This document shows, piece after piece, positions 52,152 through 64,000 of a DNA stretch of 64,000 nucleotides; the stretch's first letter is position 1, and each line of letters starts with the position of its first letter. Below the pieces are notes generated by a model. It was not told where the DNA came from. It searched no databases and worked only from the letters and a program-made list of their open reading frames with translations. Both the position numbers and the translations under genes were made by a program. Origin of the DNA: Amyelois transitella (taxonomy: Eukaryota; Arthropoda; Insecta; Lepidoptera; Pyralidae); assembly GCF_032362555.1 (NCBI RefSeq), contig NC_083505.1, forward strand, positions 6,811,501-6,875,500, given 5' to 3'.

Positions 52152-55100
52152 ATGTTTATTTATATGAGTAAAAAGGTACTTAATTTTTTTTCTCACTAAT
52201 TGCATGATCGCCTACTCCCTCAATCATTTCCTCACTTTTCAACTTTTACAGTTTCTAGAGACAGTTGTTTTTGCCTGTGAATAAAATTGCATTTTGGAAC
52301 TAAATCTAAAAATCACTCTAAAGATGCATGCCTATCCGAAATTCTTGTCTTGATTAATGTGTAACTTTCCTCAATTTAGAATCACTATATAATACCAACA
52401 AAAAGAAGAGTTTATTTTTTTGTATAATCGTCAATATTAAATTTCTAAATCTGTATTCCAGATAGCTATACCAAAGCAGTCAAATGTCACATGCCTAGCA
52501 TGGAACCACTCTTCTGGATACATAGCAGTAGGGGGTGAAGATGGAATGCTCAAAGTACTGAAGTTAGAATCTGGTAAGAGATTAATTACCTATTAGAAAA
52601 AAAAAAAAAAAACATTTATTAACTATTCTGGCTTATGTTTGAAATTGAAACTTTTTTATGTTATTCTAATATTAAAATATAAAAAGTAAGGCTGTGTTAT
52701 AAGATGAAAAGGTTGACATACAGATGAAAGTGGAGTGAAGCTTAGTGGAGATAAGAGAAATAAATAAGTACCAGCAGAAACATGCTATTACTGGTTGTAT
52801 GTACCATTTTCATAAAAAATGCTACCGACACTATTAATCCACATCTACTTACACTATTAATAAAGAGATTTTTTTGTACTTTGTTATGTTTGTAAAAACA
52901 AACTCAAAAACTACTGCACAAATTTTAACTAAATTTGGCACATATATAGAAACTACCTTAGTGAGTGACATAGGCATACTTTTTTTTCCATGGAATTTAA
53001 TCCAATCTAATCCCTGCATATTGCTGAGTTCCCCAGCTGTTTCCATAGCAGTATTGAAATAGTAGCCTTAAGTGAAAACAAACCAAATATACTTTTTAAT
53101 AATTCGTATTTCTTTATTGAAGGAGGCAGTGGAAATCTTTCAATGAATCTAAGCTTGGAAGGTCACACAGGCCAGCTCTGTGTTGCTGTTTGGAATGAAG
53201 TTTTTCAAAAACTGACAACAAGTGATGAACATGGTGTTATTATTGTGTGGATGTTATATAAGGTACTAAATTAAATAGTATTAAGTTAATCACCTTTCTG
53301 ATACTTAGCTTCCTATGTAGATTGTAAAAGTCAATCAAGGTAAAGGCTAGACTAGATATTAGATAGATAAAGAAATTAGATTCTTAGTTTGGGCAATGGG
53401 TTAGCAACCTTTTACTATTGGAATCTCAATTCCATCAGTAAGCCATAGCCATGGCCTTTGACTCTTTTTAAGACTTTTGGCCTTTTTGACCTGTAAGGGA
53501 TAAACTCATGATTATATGTATGTGATAATCTTTTTTTTCTTCATAATGTTAGTCCTGGTTACACTCTCCCTTTTCTGGAGAGGAGTCCTGGATGTACTAG
53601 AAAACTTTATTATTAGTAACAAATATCCTAGTAATCAATTTTTGTTTTAGGGATCTTGGTATGAAGAAATGATAAACAACAGAAACAAATCTACTGTCAC
53701 AAGTATGGCATGGGGTTCAGATGGTCAAAAAATATGCATAGCATATGAGGATGGTAATTAATAATATTTTTTTCTTTCTGCAATCCATTAAATTGATAAC
53801 ATGGGGGCAACCATGACTTTAATATAAGTAGTAGTTAGAACCTCTGGGACTATTACACCAACTTGTATAAGGCAGAAATCTGATATAACTATATTGGAAC
53901 CAAAGAGATAAGGAAGATAAAACATATTACGCCTTATCAAAGTTTGTGAATAGCCCCAGAGGTTGCCAAACTTATTAAATGGGTATCACAATAATGTTAG
54001 TAACATGTATTTTTTTAACATTGATTAACTCATACTTTAAAGGTGCTGTCATAGTGGGATCTGTGGATGGATCCAGAGTTTGGGGCAAGGATATCAAAGG
54101 GCCTGGTTTAGCAGCTGTGCAGTGGTCACCAGACAATTCACTGCTTCTGTTTGCACTCACTAATGGGGAACTACATTTGTATGATGAACAAGGAAATTTT
54201 ACTGTAAGTTTTAAGTAAAAATAAAGTCTTTATATGATCTAAGTTTTGCCATTGAATGTTTTCTGCCATTCAATCATTCATTGAATGTCCTTTCTTTTTG
54301 TTATCGAAGGGGAAATCCTTTTTATGGACTACCCCCAGGTCTTCACCCGGGAGACTGTAGGACTCCTGGCACGTAATGAACTAGCCTACCCACTAAAACC
54401 CCTCCGTGCGCCCTTCTTGCCATTTTAAGAGCATTATGGGATCGCAGGCATTTCACCACAATATCCTCTGGCGGCCCGGCGCATCTGTGCTGGGAATCTT
54501 GTTGTTATGGGCGAACAGTAGAGTCAAACAGTAGACTCAAACTCTCAGCGGCCGGAAGGAGACCACTGCTTCCAATTACCTCTCGCAGCACAGCATCGCA
54601 GCTACTACACTATGCAGTGGGAGGTCCCCTATTTCTAAGCTGGTCATCCAGCTCCCCACACTCATGGCAGACCTCGGTAGCCTCTTTTCCAATCCAATAC
54701 AGGTAATGACCGAGGCAACCATGTCCGGTCATCACATTGAATGTTGTCCTGTGCCCATAAGATACTTTAATACAACTTTAAAACAATTTTTTGAAAATAT
54801 CTATAAGTAGGTACAAATCCACTGATTTAGCTAGCACCGAAGTAAATTTGAGACTTGTGGAATGTAGGCAAACGGGAATTAACGCGAATATATAAATGTA
54901 CATTATTAATCATGAAACGCGAAAGTTTAAAAGTCTTATTTTCTTACTTGACTTGGTCGAACCCGACATTTTGACTCCGAGGCAAGCAATTTCCATTGCG
55001 CCAAAGAGGCCGACCTTTATCGTTGAAACTGTGGAATAATGGAATGGTTTTATATTCTCCCTTTAGATGCCTGTTGCGGTTAACGGAGTGTCAGGATCAA

Positions 55101-58100
55101 TGGAAATTATCTCAATGGACTGGTATGCGGGTGTCGCTCCTACCAACAGACCCGTGCTGGCTATATGTTACAAAAATGGATCTATTATTCTTATGAAAAA
55201 CTGCATAGAAGAAGGTAGAGTATAATATTATGTAATTATGAATATTGTTGAAATCAAATTAAATTAAAAATTTTGTTGTTTATAAGTACCTACCTACTGG
55301 AGGGAATAGTACGAAAAGTTTTGTACAGAACAGATGTTTTTTTTCATTCGCAAACCAAACTAAGTTAATAAAAAAATTAGCTAAGTTTTAAAAATTTTTT
55401 TAAACAATAAAAAAATTTTCAGATAGTATTGTGGTTGAAACTAACATGCTAGCTGCGGACTGCCACTGGAACCATAATGGTACAATTTTAGCTGCAGCCG
55501 GTTGCACAGCAGACCAAACCAATGTTGTACAGTTTTTTAGTGCCTATGGAGAGGTTGGTTTTACAATTTTCATACATTAGATAAAACTTTATTTATGATT
55601 ATCCTCACACTTAAATTAAGTTGTGTGTAATACTGTACCGTCGTAAAAAACTCGAAAAAAAATTTCTTATTATTGCAAGTAAATTAAATTCAAAAACAAA
55701 ATATCTCCCGCTATCTCGTTCATAATAATAGTAATTACAATAGGGGACAGTTTAGTTTGCGATTTCAAATGGCGCTCTCTAAATGGCTCACATATTTACG
55801 CGCCAAACAAAAATGATACTTTTGCGTAGGTAGGAACATATATAAGTAAACATAACATTAACTTTTATTTTTAGCATGTTCGTACTCTGCGTGTCCCTGG
55901 TGGCGCCCTACGAGCTTTGTCTTGGGAAAAGAGATCTCTACGCTTAGCTATAGCCATTGACTCTTTTATATACTTTGCGAATGTGAAGCCTGACCATAAA
56001 TACGCTTTTTATGGAAACACCCTTGCTTTTGTTTCTGGAACTGAAACAGTGACGTTTTGGGATACAGTTACATATCAGGTAAAAACATTAAAAAAAAACG
56101 AAATATCAAGCTGTCGAATTTTGTTTCAAAAGCACCATCTATAAGGAAAAAAGTTTTTCTTATGTTGTAACGGACATAATTTATAACTAATAGCTGAAAA
56201 ATATTGTCAATCTGTTGTTATTGTTCACTTACCAGCCCGTCGGCTATCACACAAAAGAACATACTTATGTTAATATCGCCGCTCTTTTAAAGCGTAAAGA
56301 AAATAAAGTTACACTTACACAATAGTTATATCCTTTTAATCCATACTAGGATTAAAAGGACTTAAAAATGGGCTATACTACGGTTGATGAAAGCGAATTA
56401 GGCATAGGTTTAAATAGTATCTAATTCATATATTTTTATTTAGTCTTGGGTCAACCACATACCAAACGTCGTGGACATGTGTGGCTTGGGTGAATACTGT
56501 GTTATATCTGCATTGAATACACTTATTATTTCAAATGAACAAGGAATCCAATGTGATGGTGAGTTCTGCTTATGAATATCATATAAGTAGGTACCTATAA
56601 GAGTTTTTGCTTATAAAGAAATTCCGTCATAAAAGTTACATTTAATAACAGCGCCATCTCTCATCAGTTACAAGGTCATTGGCATTGTTTTATTTTTATT
56701 TTATTAAATATATAAATGTCGTTATTTAGGGTTATAAAAGCGATTTTTAACAAAAGTTATTTAAACGAGTTTAAGATATGTCTTTACAGATAATTAAATA
56801 AAAATAGAATTACTTATCAAAATAGAATGCAAGGTATCGCTTAATGACGTCTACATAACTTAAGTATAATTATATCGTTAAATAGGGGTTATAAGAGGGA
56901 GAATTATTGTGTTTTAGAAAGGCATTATTTTAATATTTTTAAATATTTAATAAGCATGTATATTTTAGCAAAGGCCGTTTCCATTCCCGTAATGTACGTG
57001 ACAATCAACTCCAAGGCGGTGGTGGTAGCTGCTTCGAAAGAATCATTTCTTATTTGGAAGTTTTCTACGCCATCACGACCTAGTAAGTGATGGAAATTGC
57101 TTATAGTTTTAAGAACGTCACGTTTAGTAATTTTTAAACAAATAAGTCTAACAAAGTCAGCTGCATTTAGGTCTCCCGAAAGTCCGGATTAGTACATCCT
57201 CGAAAACTTGTACCTATGTACATACATATGTAGTGCATAATTATTAATAACTAATGGATTCTATTGCAATAAGTGCAATTTGGTTTTAGATATAATATAA
57301 GCCGTCTTCTGGATAGAGAGAACGCGTGTATGGAATTAAATTACAAATTTGAAATATTACTTACTTGATCCAATTATATAAAAACATGGTTTACGAATTT
57401 TTCTTATATTTTAACCGACTTCAAAACAGAGGAGGTTTTCAATATACCGTATTTTTATGCATGTACCGCATATCTCCGGAATTGATAATCCGATTTTTCA
57501 GGGAGTACAGAGCAGCTGTACCATGCTGATGGGTCGCCGATATCGTCGGATATAGGATACCAGGAAGACACGATTTGCTGCATAACATGCTCGGACACAC
57601 ATTTGCTGGTGGGGCGAGACTCTGGCGTGATTCTATTGTTCTCTCTGGTCAATTTCAAAAAGATTACCTCCATCAACATGAATTCGAAACCCTATAAAAT
57701 GGGTTTAAATTCAAATTCTAGGTATCTACTATCTATCTTTTATTTTAAAACAAAAATATTTTTTTTATAACAATACGTACATATTTAAGTATGGCGTAGG
57801 TATATACTTTGTGCTCTGTTAAAGTATGGCCTATGTTCTATACATATAAAACAAAAAGGTAATAGCCTGATCTATAACCGCACATTCTTAACTTCTGGAC
57901 CGGTCGAGCTGATATTAGGCATGCAGATAGTTGCTATGCATGTAGAAAATAAACTCCTGCGGGAACGGTAGATTTCAGGATTTTTCGCTTTATGCGGGGG
58001 GAGCCGCTGGTGTTCTCTAGTTTGGCTATATAACTAATGCTAAAATATTTGACATTAACTATTCTTCTTGTTAACTAGTCTCATCTTCTCCGTCATCACG

Positions 58101-61100
58101 TACGAACAGACCCTCAATGGGTCGTATCTAGCCAAGACAGAGCTTAGTTACACCTGAAGTACATCTAAAACCAAAGTGCCAACTTCCAGCAAATTCTACG
58201 TGATCGATCAGTCCGGCGCCCTATACTTGCTGGACACGGACATGGCCAACAACATCAGCGTGGGGCCGGCGCTCCGCAAGGACGTGTGGGGCGCGCGGTG
58301 GGCGGCCGACAACCCGCGCCTGCTGGCCGTCGCGGAGAAGGCGCGCCTCTACGTGCTGCGCGACGCCCAGCCCGAGGAGCCGCTCGCGGGGCAGGGATAC
58401 GTGTGCCAGTTCAAGGCGAGTTCAAGGACTCATAAAACGAAGCCCGCATATAGTATCCTGCAAAATATCATTTCTTAAACTTTAAGACCATTAACAATAA
58501 CGATTTTATCTCGTTTCAGGAATTAGAAATTACTATGGCTTTATTGGATAACATAACCGATAAATGTACACCGCAACATATAGTGAGAGTTGAAGTGAAA
58601 TCGTTGAGAGACACTCGTCAACTTATAGAAAAGGTCGGCTTGAAGGAAGCCGAAAATTTCATAAAGGACAATCCGCATCCACAGTTATGGTATGTATTCT
58701 TTATAACAAAGTTATTAGAATATTTTATTGCGAGCGACATTAAGGTTCAGCCAATGAACGCTTCTAGTATATTTTTCACCAAATTTTTGTAATAATACTT
58801 TGTAGCGCACTGACACAATCATGCAAAATGCTGCTGCACCATGCCACAGAGGTCGAACTATGGCATAGTCAGGCGGAGGTAGTAGTTTACTCTGTTACAA
58901 ACAGTGTTTCAGATAGTTTACTCTTTTTTTGGGCGAGTACCTTCAATTCTTTGCAACATTTTAAAAGTGGCGTATCTTTGTAAAGATGCATTCATTTATA
59001 CATGATCATCAGGTTATTGTTAGCGGAGGCGGCTTTGAAGAATTTCGAAGAAGAGTCCGCATTGGAGACGGCCGAGGCGGCTTTCGTGCGCCGCAACGAC
59101 TACGCCGGAATCAGATTCGTGGCTAGGCTGAACGCCCTGCATTCCAATGCTCTGAAAAAAGCAGAAATACTGGCCTACTTTAAAGATTTCGATGGGGCGG
59201 AAAAAATATATCACAATGAAGATAGACGGTAGTTATTATTTTTACTATAAAGAAGAATTTGCTCAGCCAGAAAAAGACCAACTCAACATTGATATTATGT
59301 ATTCTATGTATTTGTATTTAGGTAATTTGTAGCTTTAAGAACCTACTTCATATAATCACGTGATACGGCGGGTGAGGTGATAATTATGTGTTGCTTCATC
59401 AATTGAGTAATACAACTAGGTACTATATTTATTGAACTTTTGCATTTCTAAAACAAGACATTACGCAACCAAATAAAGAACTCTGGGCATACACACACAA
59501 GTATATTGACGATAAATTTACTTACCTTGCAAGGAGTAGATATAAATACGAAGGATTTGATGATTCTTATGAAGCTGATTGAACTTAAAACGATGTACCC
59601 ATTTCCTTTCAAAAATACTAATAATGGTTACGGGTAAACCTTTATTTATTTAAAAGTGGCCCTTAAGTGCTTTTAGTTATAACCGATACCGACTGCCGAG
59701 TTATGAATATTTAAAGGAGGAGTAGAGGTATTTAAATTACCTACATTATGAAATTAAATTGGTTTGCAGCGACTTAGCAATAGCATTGCGTAAACGCCTG
59801 GGCCATTGGTTCCGAGTGGTGGAACTGTTGAAGATGTCTGCTAGCACCACCGAAGCTCAAATAAAACAGGTCTACAGCAATATTGGCGACTACTACATCG
59901 ATAGGCAGAATTGGTATGTATTTTTTAATGTTTTGACACACGGTTGGCCGAGATAATTTGAGGTATCTATGACTACCATAAGATGACACCTAAATAAAAG
60001 GCCTCATGACTCGTTTACATATCATTTAATGAGTGATTTAATACAATGATTGAACATGCAGATGAACTTTTACCTACAATCTATATATTATGATTAAAGT
60101 TTTAGAACAAAAAAATGTAACTGACGCTTTTAGCTCAAAGCATGTATCAAACGTGGACTGAAAAGAATATGCAAAAACATCGATGAATCTGTTTTCTTAT
60201 TTTATTAAGTCTCAAAACTCTTTTGTATAGGTCTGGCGCTGTGGAATATTATTCACTGTCAAATAATACAGAGGGATTAAAGAAATGTTACATGGCTCTA
60301 GAAGACAACGAATCATTGGCAAAGCTTTTTACAGGATCGTCTAAACCATCTAAGGTAACTTAAATTAAAGTTGCTAATATCGTGGTAACTTTTAAATCGG
60401 GCAAGTCAGGTTTTAAAGCGAAACAGTTGCCATTTGATCTTCACGGGGGAACAACACCCAATTGTACCATGCGTAAAAGCTGCACTAGCTGAATGTGGCT
60501 ATTCCCTTAGCCGTCTTTTACGACATTCATGGAAAGAGATGGAGTAGTCCTATTATAAAATGCCGGGAAACAAACGACACTCCCTTTTTTTGCAAAGGTC
60601 TGTAACTATCTATCGCTGTCCCGTTTTATGACATAATAAAAAGCTCGCTGGTAAACATATAAAGTTACAGATAAAATAACGTCGTTCAGTACAACACCTC
60701 CCTACATCAATTATGTTTAGGTATTTACAATCTTATTATGTTTATGTGTGGCTGGTACACCCACATTTTAAACTTTTATGTTCATTTACCTATGTAAATA
60801 AAAAATACATTTAATTTTAAATTATAATTAATGTAAATAAATAGATACCTATGTACTACAAAAAATTATATGCAAATGTAACCAAAGATAACCTTGAAAT
60901 AAGTATTTTGACACTTAACTGTAGGTACGTTTTTCTTAGGACGGGCAAACAAAGCATAACTTGGCAGAATCTGGCGAAAGTTTTACTGAGACGCCTTCAA
61001 TTCAAGGCATTATACAGCTAAAGGAGACGGGAAGGATGTTACAGGCAGCTGCTATGGCTTTTCAGGTTTGCTTTATTACTTATTTTCTTACTAGAATTTT

Positions 61101-63750
61101 TTTCTGCCCTATATTTTTTGCAATGCAATTTGCAATTCACAAAATAACATTTTTTTATTTTTCAGTTGGCTAACAGTGAAGCAGCTGCGAAAGCATCTCC
61201 AGTTCGATTAAAGAAATTATATATCTTGGCGGGGCACTTATACAGTCAGAACTCAGTAGGTAAGAATGTTTCGTTTTATTTTGACATGTGTTTACGCCTT
61301 TTATGTACGAGTATTTTACGACTTTTCACGGAGAGAGCGATTGTTTTTTACTTTGTACCAGAAAGTCTACGGCTCTAGATTCCGCCAGCTTCTTTCCACG
61401 ACACAGGTGGACGTAGGTATAGTTTCCAGCAGTCTACTATTGCATCTCTTGATTCGCCAAATTCACCTAAGTTTTTAGGAAAAAATAAATATCCTTAGAA
61501 CTTCGGTTTAGAAAGACTATCGTTTGTTTTTAAATTGTTTAAAGACTAATTATGTTTATACGTGTACATCATGAAACACGTGTACTAAATAGACGTTTTG
61601 TAATAGACGTATTGATAGTAAGACGTTTTGCTACATTAACTAGCTAGTAAGATTGCTCACAAGACGTTTCGCTTTTAATTTTTTGCTACTTAGGCATTCT
61701 GATCGGGAGGAAATATTTTCACGTGCGCAGATGGTGCGAAGAGTCGCGAGGCGGTGCGCAGTTACCGCCTGGCGAGCGCGCAGCACTGGCTGGCGGGCAG
61801 CGCGCGCCGCGCGGGCCCGGCGCGGCCCGACGCGGCGCTCCGCTTCGCGGCGAGGCTGCGCCAGTGCGCGCCGGACCTGCATCCCTCGCAACACGTACAG
61901 GTCAACCATTACACCACTAGTTGACGTCGATATTGCATCTAAATAATTCTTTTCGGAAATTAGCGTTTAATCGAAAAACCAATCGAATTAAAATTGTAAC
62001 GGGGGACATCGGGATCTTCTATAAATTATTATAGATTCTGTATTATACTTTTACTAGAGGCCGCCCGCGACTTCGTCCGCATGGAAACCCTATCAATACC
62101 GCGGGAACTCCGGGAAAATAGTAGCCTACTTATATGTTATTCTGGGTCTTCAGCTACCTACATACTAAATTCCATCGTAATCGGTTCAGTAGTTTTTGCG
62201 TGAAAGAGTAACAAACATCCATACTCAAACACTTTCGCATTTATAATATTAGTAGGAAGTAAGATGTCAGTATTCTTCATGTTTACTAGTGATTAGATTA
62301 CAGATTACACAGAATATATGAAAAGCTATTATAAATACTTACTTAGATTATCGATATATTTGGACAGGACATACGTAGCCGCCCTTTTTCAATCTGATAA
62401 ATCATTTATGTTTTATTCTAAACTAGTACCTCTGAATGATAATAAAGAGCCTCCTTGTTACAGTACTTAAAACATCTTTTGAATTTACCTTATTCTGTTC
62501 AAATAGTTTATATATAAAAAATATTTAAGCACATTACTTCCTTATGTGTAGTGTAAGTGCTGCAATAACAAATCAATTACTTATTACTCTTTATTAATAA
62601 CTAGCTGTTGCCTGCGACTTCGTCCGCGTAAATTAATAATTATGTTATTAACTCTTACAGGTTTGGTGTACAATAGCGGCCATAGCCATCCAAGCAAGAG
62701 CATTTGAATTATGTTCGAAAGCATTTATTAAACTGGAAGCCTTAGATGTGAGTTAAGGTTTCTTTTAACGCGTTTCTAAAACCACATAAATAAAGCATAA
62801 GGTTTCGCTCCACTCATAGGCATGATTCCAAGCGGCAAGATTCTTTTGAAGATGCTACTATCCCTGAAATTTAAGTTAACGACAAAAGCGAAATAATTTA
62901 CATAGCTCGCGCGATAAACTATCGCTCTTTCGCTATTTATTTACATTTCAGGGAATGTGAACAGGGTTGTTGGGAAAGTAGACGGTAAAAGACCACGGGG
63001 CAAATCTTCTACCCGCTATTCGGACCAAGTAAAATAAGTAACGACACTTAGGATAGGACTTACAATGTAGGAAAACAAGATACTTATACCCTACGTATCA
63101 TGCCAAGTCTATTTTTTGTTATATATACTATGACGTCAAAGCACAGATAATACAACACCATGGCAGTCAGCGTTTTCGCTCGTTTTGAAAAATATGATTT
63201 TGTAATAGGACTTTAAAAGGTTTTTTCAAATGTAATTAAGTAGGTATATATTGTAATTAGGTGCGTATTTTTCCAAAATAATAAATATGAACTATTTAGA
63301 ACAGACCTGAAAAAAAAGTCAACTAGTGTTTATTGCACTGCTGAAATATGGGATCATTTTGTGTGTTTTAAATTGAAACTCTTGAATTGTACAACTAGCC
63401 TATTGTATTACAATATTTTTGTCTGAGGCTTAGTTTACATGATAATTTTCAAAAAATACCCTTTGGTGAATGATTACTAAGTATAATATAATACCTATGC
63501 CATAAACCCTCATATCAGGATGACAAACCAACATCGAAATTCATACAGGATTGTTATTTTGATATACCTACAGTAGGTAGGTAATTAGGTATATTATCTT
63601 AGTTACATTTATAAATATTTCCTTATATTTTTTGTTCCAGCCCAATACATTTGAAAATTTGGCAATAGAGATTTTTACAAGATGCAGGCCCAAAGATGTT
63701 AAAGGAAATAAGATCGACTGCCCTGATTGTCAACTTAGTATTCCGGAATG
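52152..63750 (+). CDS. WDR35: WDR35 / IFT121, intraflagellar transport A subunit (3' end beyond the window)
   Basis: Core subunit of the IFT-A complex for retrograde ciliary transport and membrane-protein entry; in insects expected in ciliated sensory neurons. 21 exons: 52152-52175, 52462-52573, 53123-53262, 53651-53753, 54043-54203, 55067-55214, 55423-55553, 55875-56078, 56444-56558, 56969-57082, 57502-57721, 58190-58415, 58520-58689, 59013-59228, 59770-59913, 60231-60354, 60940-61065, 61166-61259, 61731-61900, 62661-62747, 63641-63750; phases agree, about 979 residues so far. Start MFIYMSKK fits the family. WD40 part: [54 protein letters not shown]-like part: [35 protein letters not shown]. 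Exon 12 ends AAG|GCGAGT, a GC-AG intron. Relative to the human protein about 100 residues are missing between exons 16 and 17. The C-terminal zinc-binding region has just begun ([11 protein letters not shown]). Confidence 0.94.
52840..53070 (+). mobile_element. Helitron-like fragment in WDR35 intron 2
   Basis: Contains TACACTATTAATAAAGAG followed by a CAAAAACTACTGCACAAATT string, resembling the 5' region of other Helitron families in the window. 3' end not defined. Confidence 0.4.
53308..53522 (-). repeat. CATACATA SINE-like repeat, inverted, in WDR35 intron 3
   Basis: Diverged reverse copy: GTAGATTGTAAAAGTCAATC, AATCTCAATTCCATCAGTAA and CCTGTAAGGGATAAACTCAT match the family in order. Confidence 0.55.
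54240..54745. repeat. LINE-like repeat fragment in WDR35 intron 5
   Basis: A GC-richer block than its surroundings (GAACTAGCCTACCCACTAAA, CTCTGGCGGCCCGGCGCATC, CCATGTCCGGTCATCACATT). It looks like a non-LTR retrotransposon 3' region common in moths. The ends ATTGAATG occur on both sides. No intact frame. Confidence 0.4.
60485..60575 (+). repeat. CATACATA SINE-like repeat, 3' fragment, in WDR35 intron 16
   Basis: GCTGAATGTGGCTATTCCCT and CTTTTACGACATTCATGGAA match the 3' half of the copy at 30969-31245. Confidence 0.6.
62054..62257 (-). mobile_element. Short Helitron, family B, in WDR35 intron 19
   Basis: CTAG at 62054-62057 and, on the minus strand, start TCCTACTAATATTATAAATG. Same family as 12908-13112 (shared TGGGTCTTCAGCTACCTACA). 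A related 3'-end fragment lies at about 62603-62632. Confidence 0.78.
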
Positions 63751-64000
63751 GTGAGCTTTTTGTCTCTGCGACAAATATGTTTTAATGGATTCGTTATATC
63801 GTAATTTAGGTTCCTTAGGCTTGGGTTTATTTTATATTCTTTGCTGCCGTACCAGCATGGAAGCTTGCACTAGATAAATGAGCTAATTCCATTAGTCTGT
63901 AGCGGGAGCGATGATTCGGCTCGACCGCCACCAAAGGTCTTCCGCCAGGCTAGGTCTTATGCCTTGGGAACCACGGCTCCGACGATGTTGTGTCGGAGGT
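63751..64000. other. Start of a WDR35 intron, with a repeat at the edge
   Basis: After the exon 21 donor the sequence is intronic. From about 63900 it is GC-richer (ATGATTCGGCTCGACCGCCA, GGAACCACGGCTCCGACGAT), probably a retroelement fragment cut by the window end. Confidence 0.4.

Noticed and set aside
58077-58160. Alternative WDR35 exon with early stop
   Set aside because: It would fit the exon 11 phase but its sequence has no family similarity, whereas the exon at 58190 continues the WD40 region exactly.

Overview
The window reads as nuclear DNA of an insect, most likely a moth or butterfly. Its genes have many short exons with GT-AG introns and AT-rich introns. The repeats are of lepidopteran type: short Helitrons with TC...CTAG ends, a CATACATA-headed SINE-like family, and RTE-like non-LTR tails. 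I had no database, so protein names rest on recognising family sequence. Exon joins were traced by hand; splice sites and codon phases agree throughout.

Layout from left to right. (1) 204-4743 (+): the 3' part of the katanin p80 gene, running in from the left edge. (2) 4744-14710: a repeat-rich stretch holding an intronless MPHOSPH6-like gene (8799-9212, -). Around it lie a non-autonomous hAT element, two large fold-back (palindromic) elements, Helitrons and hairpins. (3) 14711-15940 (-): intronless POFUT2-like O-fucosyltransferase. (4) 17858-23475 (+): NOL10, complete, ten exons. (5) 24376-29238 (+): an eight-exon, seven-helix membrane protein resembling distant insect gustatory receptors. 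(6) 30089-45971 (-): a complete 35-exon NALCN / narrow abdomen sodium leak channel of about 1770 residues with the EEKE selectivity filter. (7) 46294-51444: a 5.15-kb hAT transposon with a perfect 8-bp target duplication and a decayed transposase. (8) 52152 to beyond 63750 (+): WDR35/IFT121, a ciliary transport subunit, with its last exon(s) off the right edge.

The genes are not an operon; they are unrelated housekeeping, neuronal and ciliary genes. NALCN and WDR35 face away from each other. Without the hAT insertion their start codons would be about 1 kb apart. A near-perfect ciliary X-box (RFX site) lies 263 bp upstream of the WDR35 start and survived the insertion. Katanin and MPHOSPH6 converge, as do the receptor-like gene and NALCN. 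The second convergent gap carries two perfect hairpins and a third, looser one.

I found no CRISPR array, rRNA, credible functional tRNA, or new multi-gene system. The most unusual items are the two long palindromic elements (one begins 16 bp past a stop codon), exon-derived pseudo-exons inside a NALCN intron, the shortened helical-repeat region of WDR35, and the orphan receptor.
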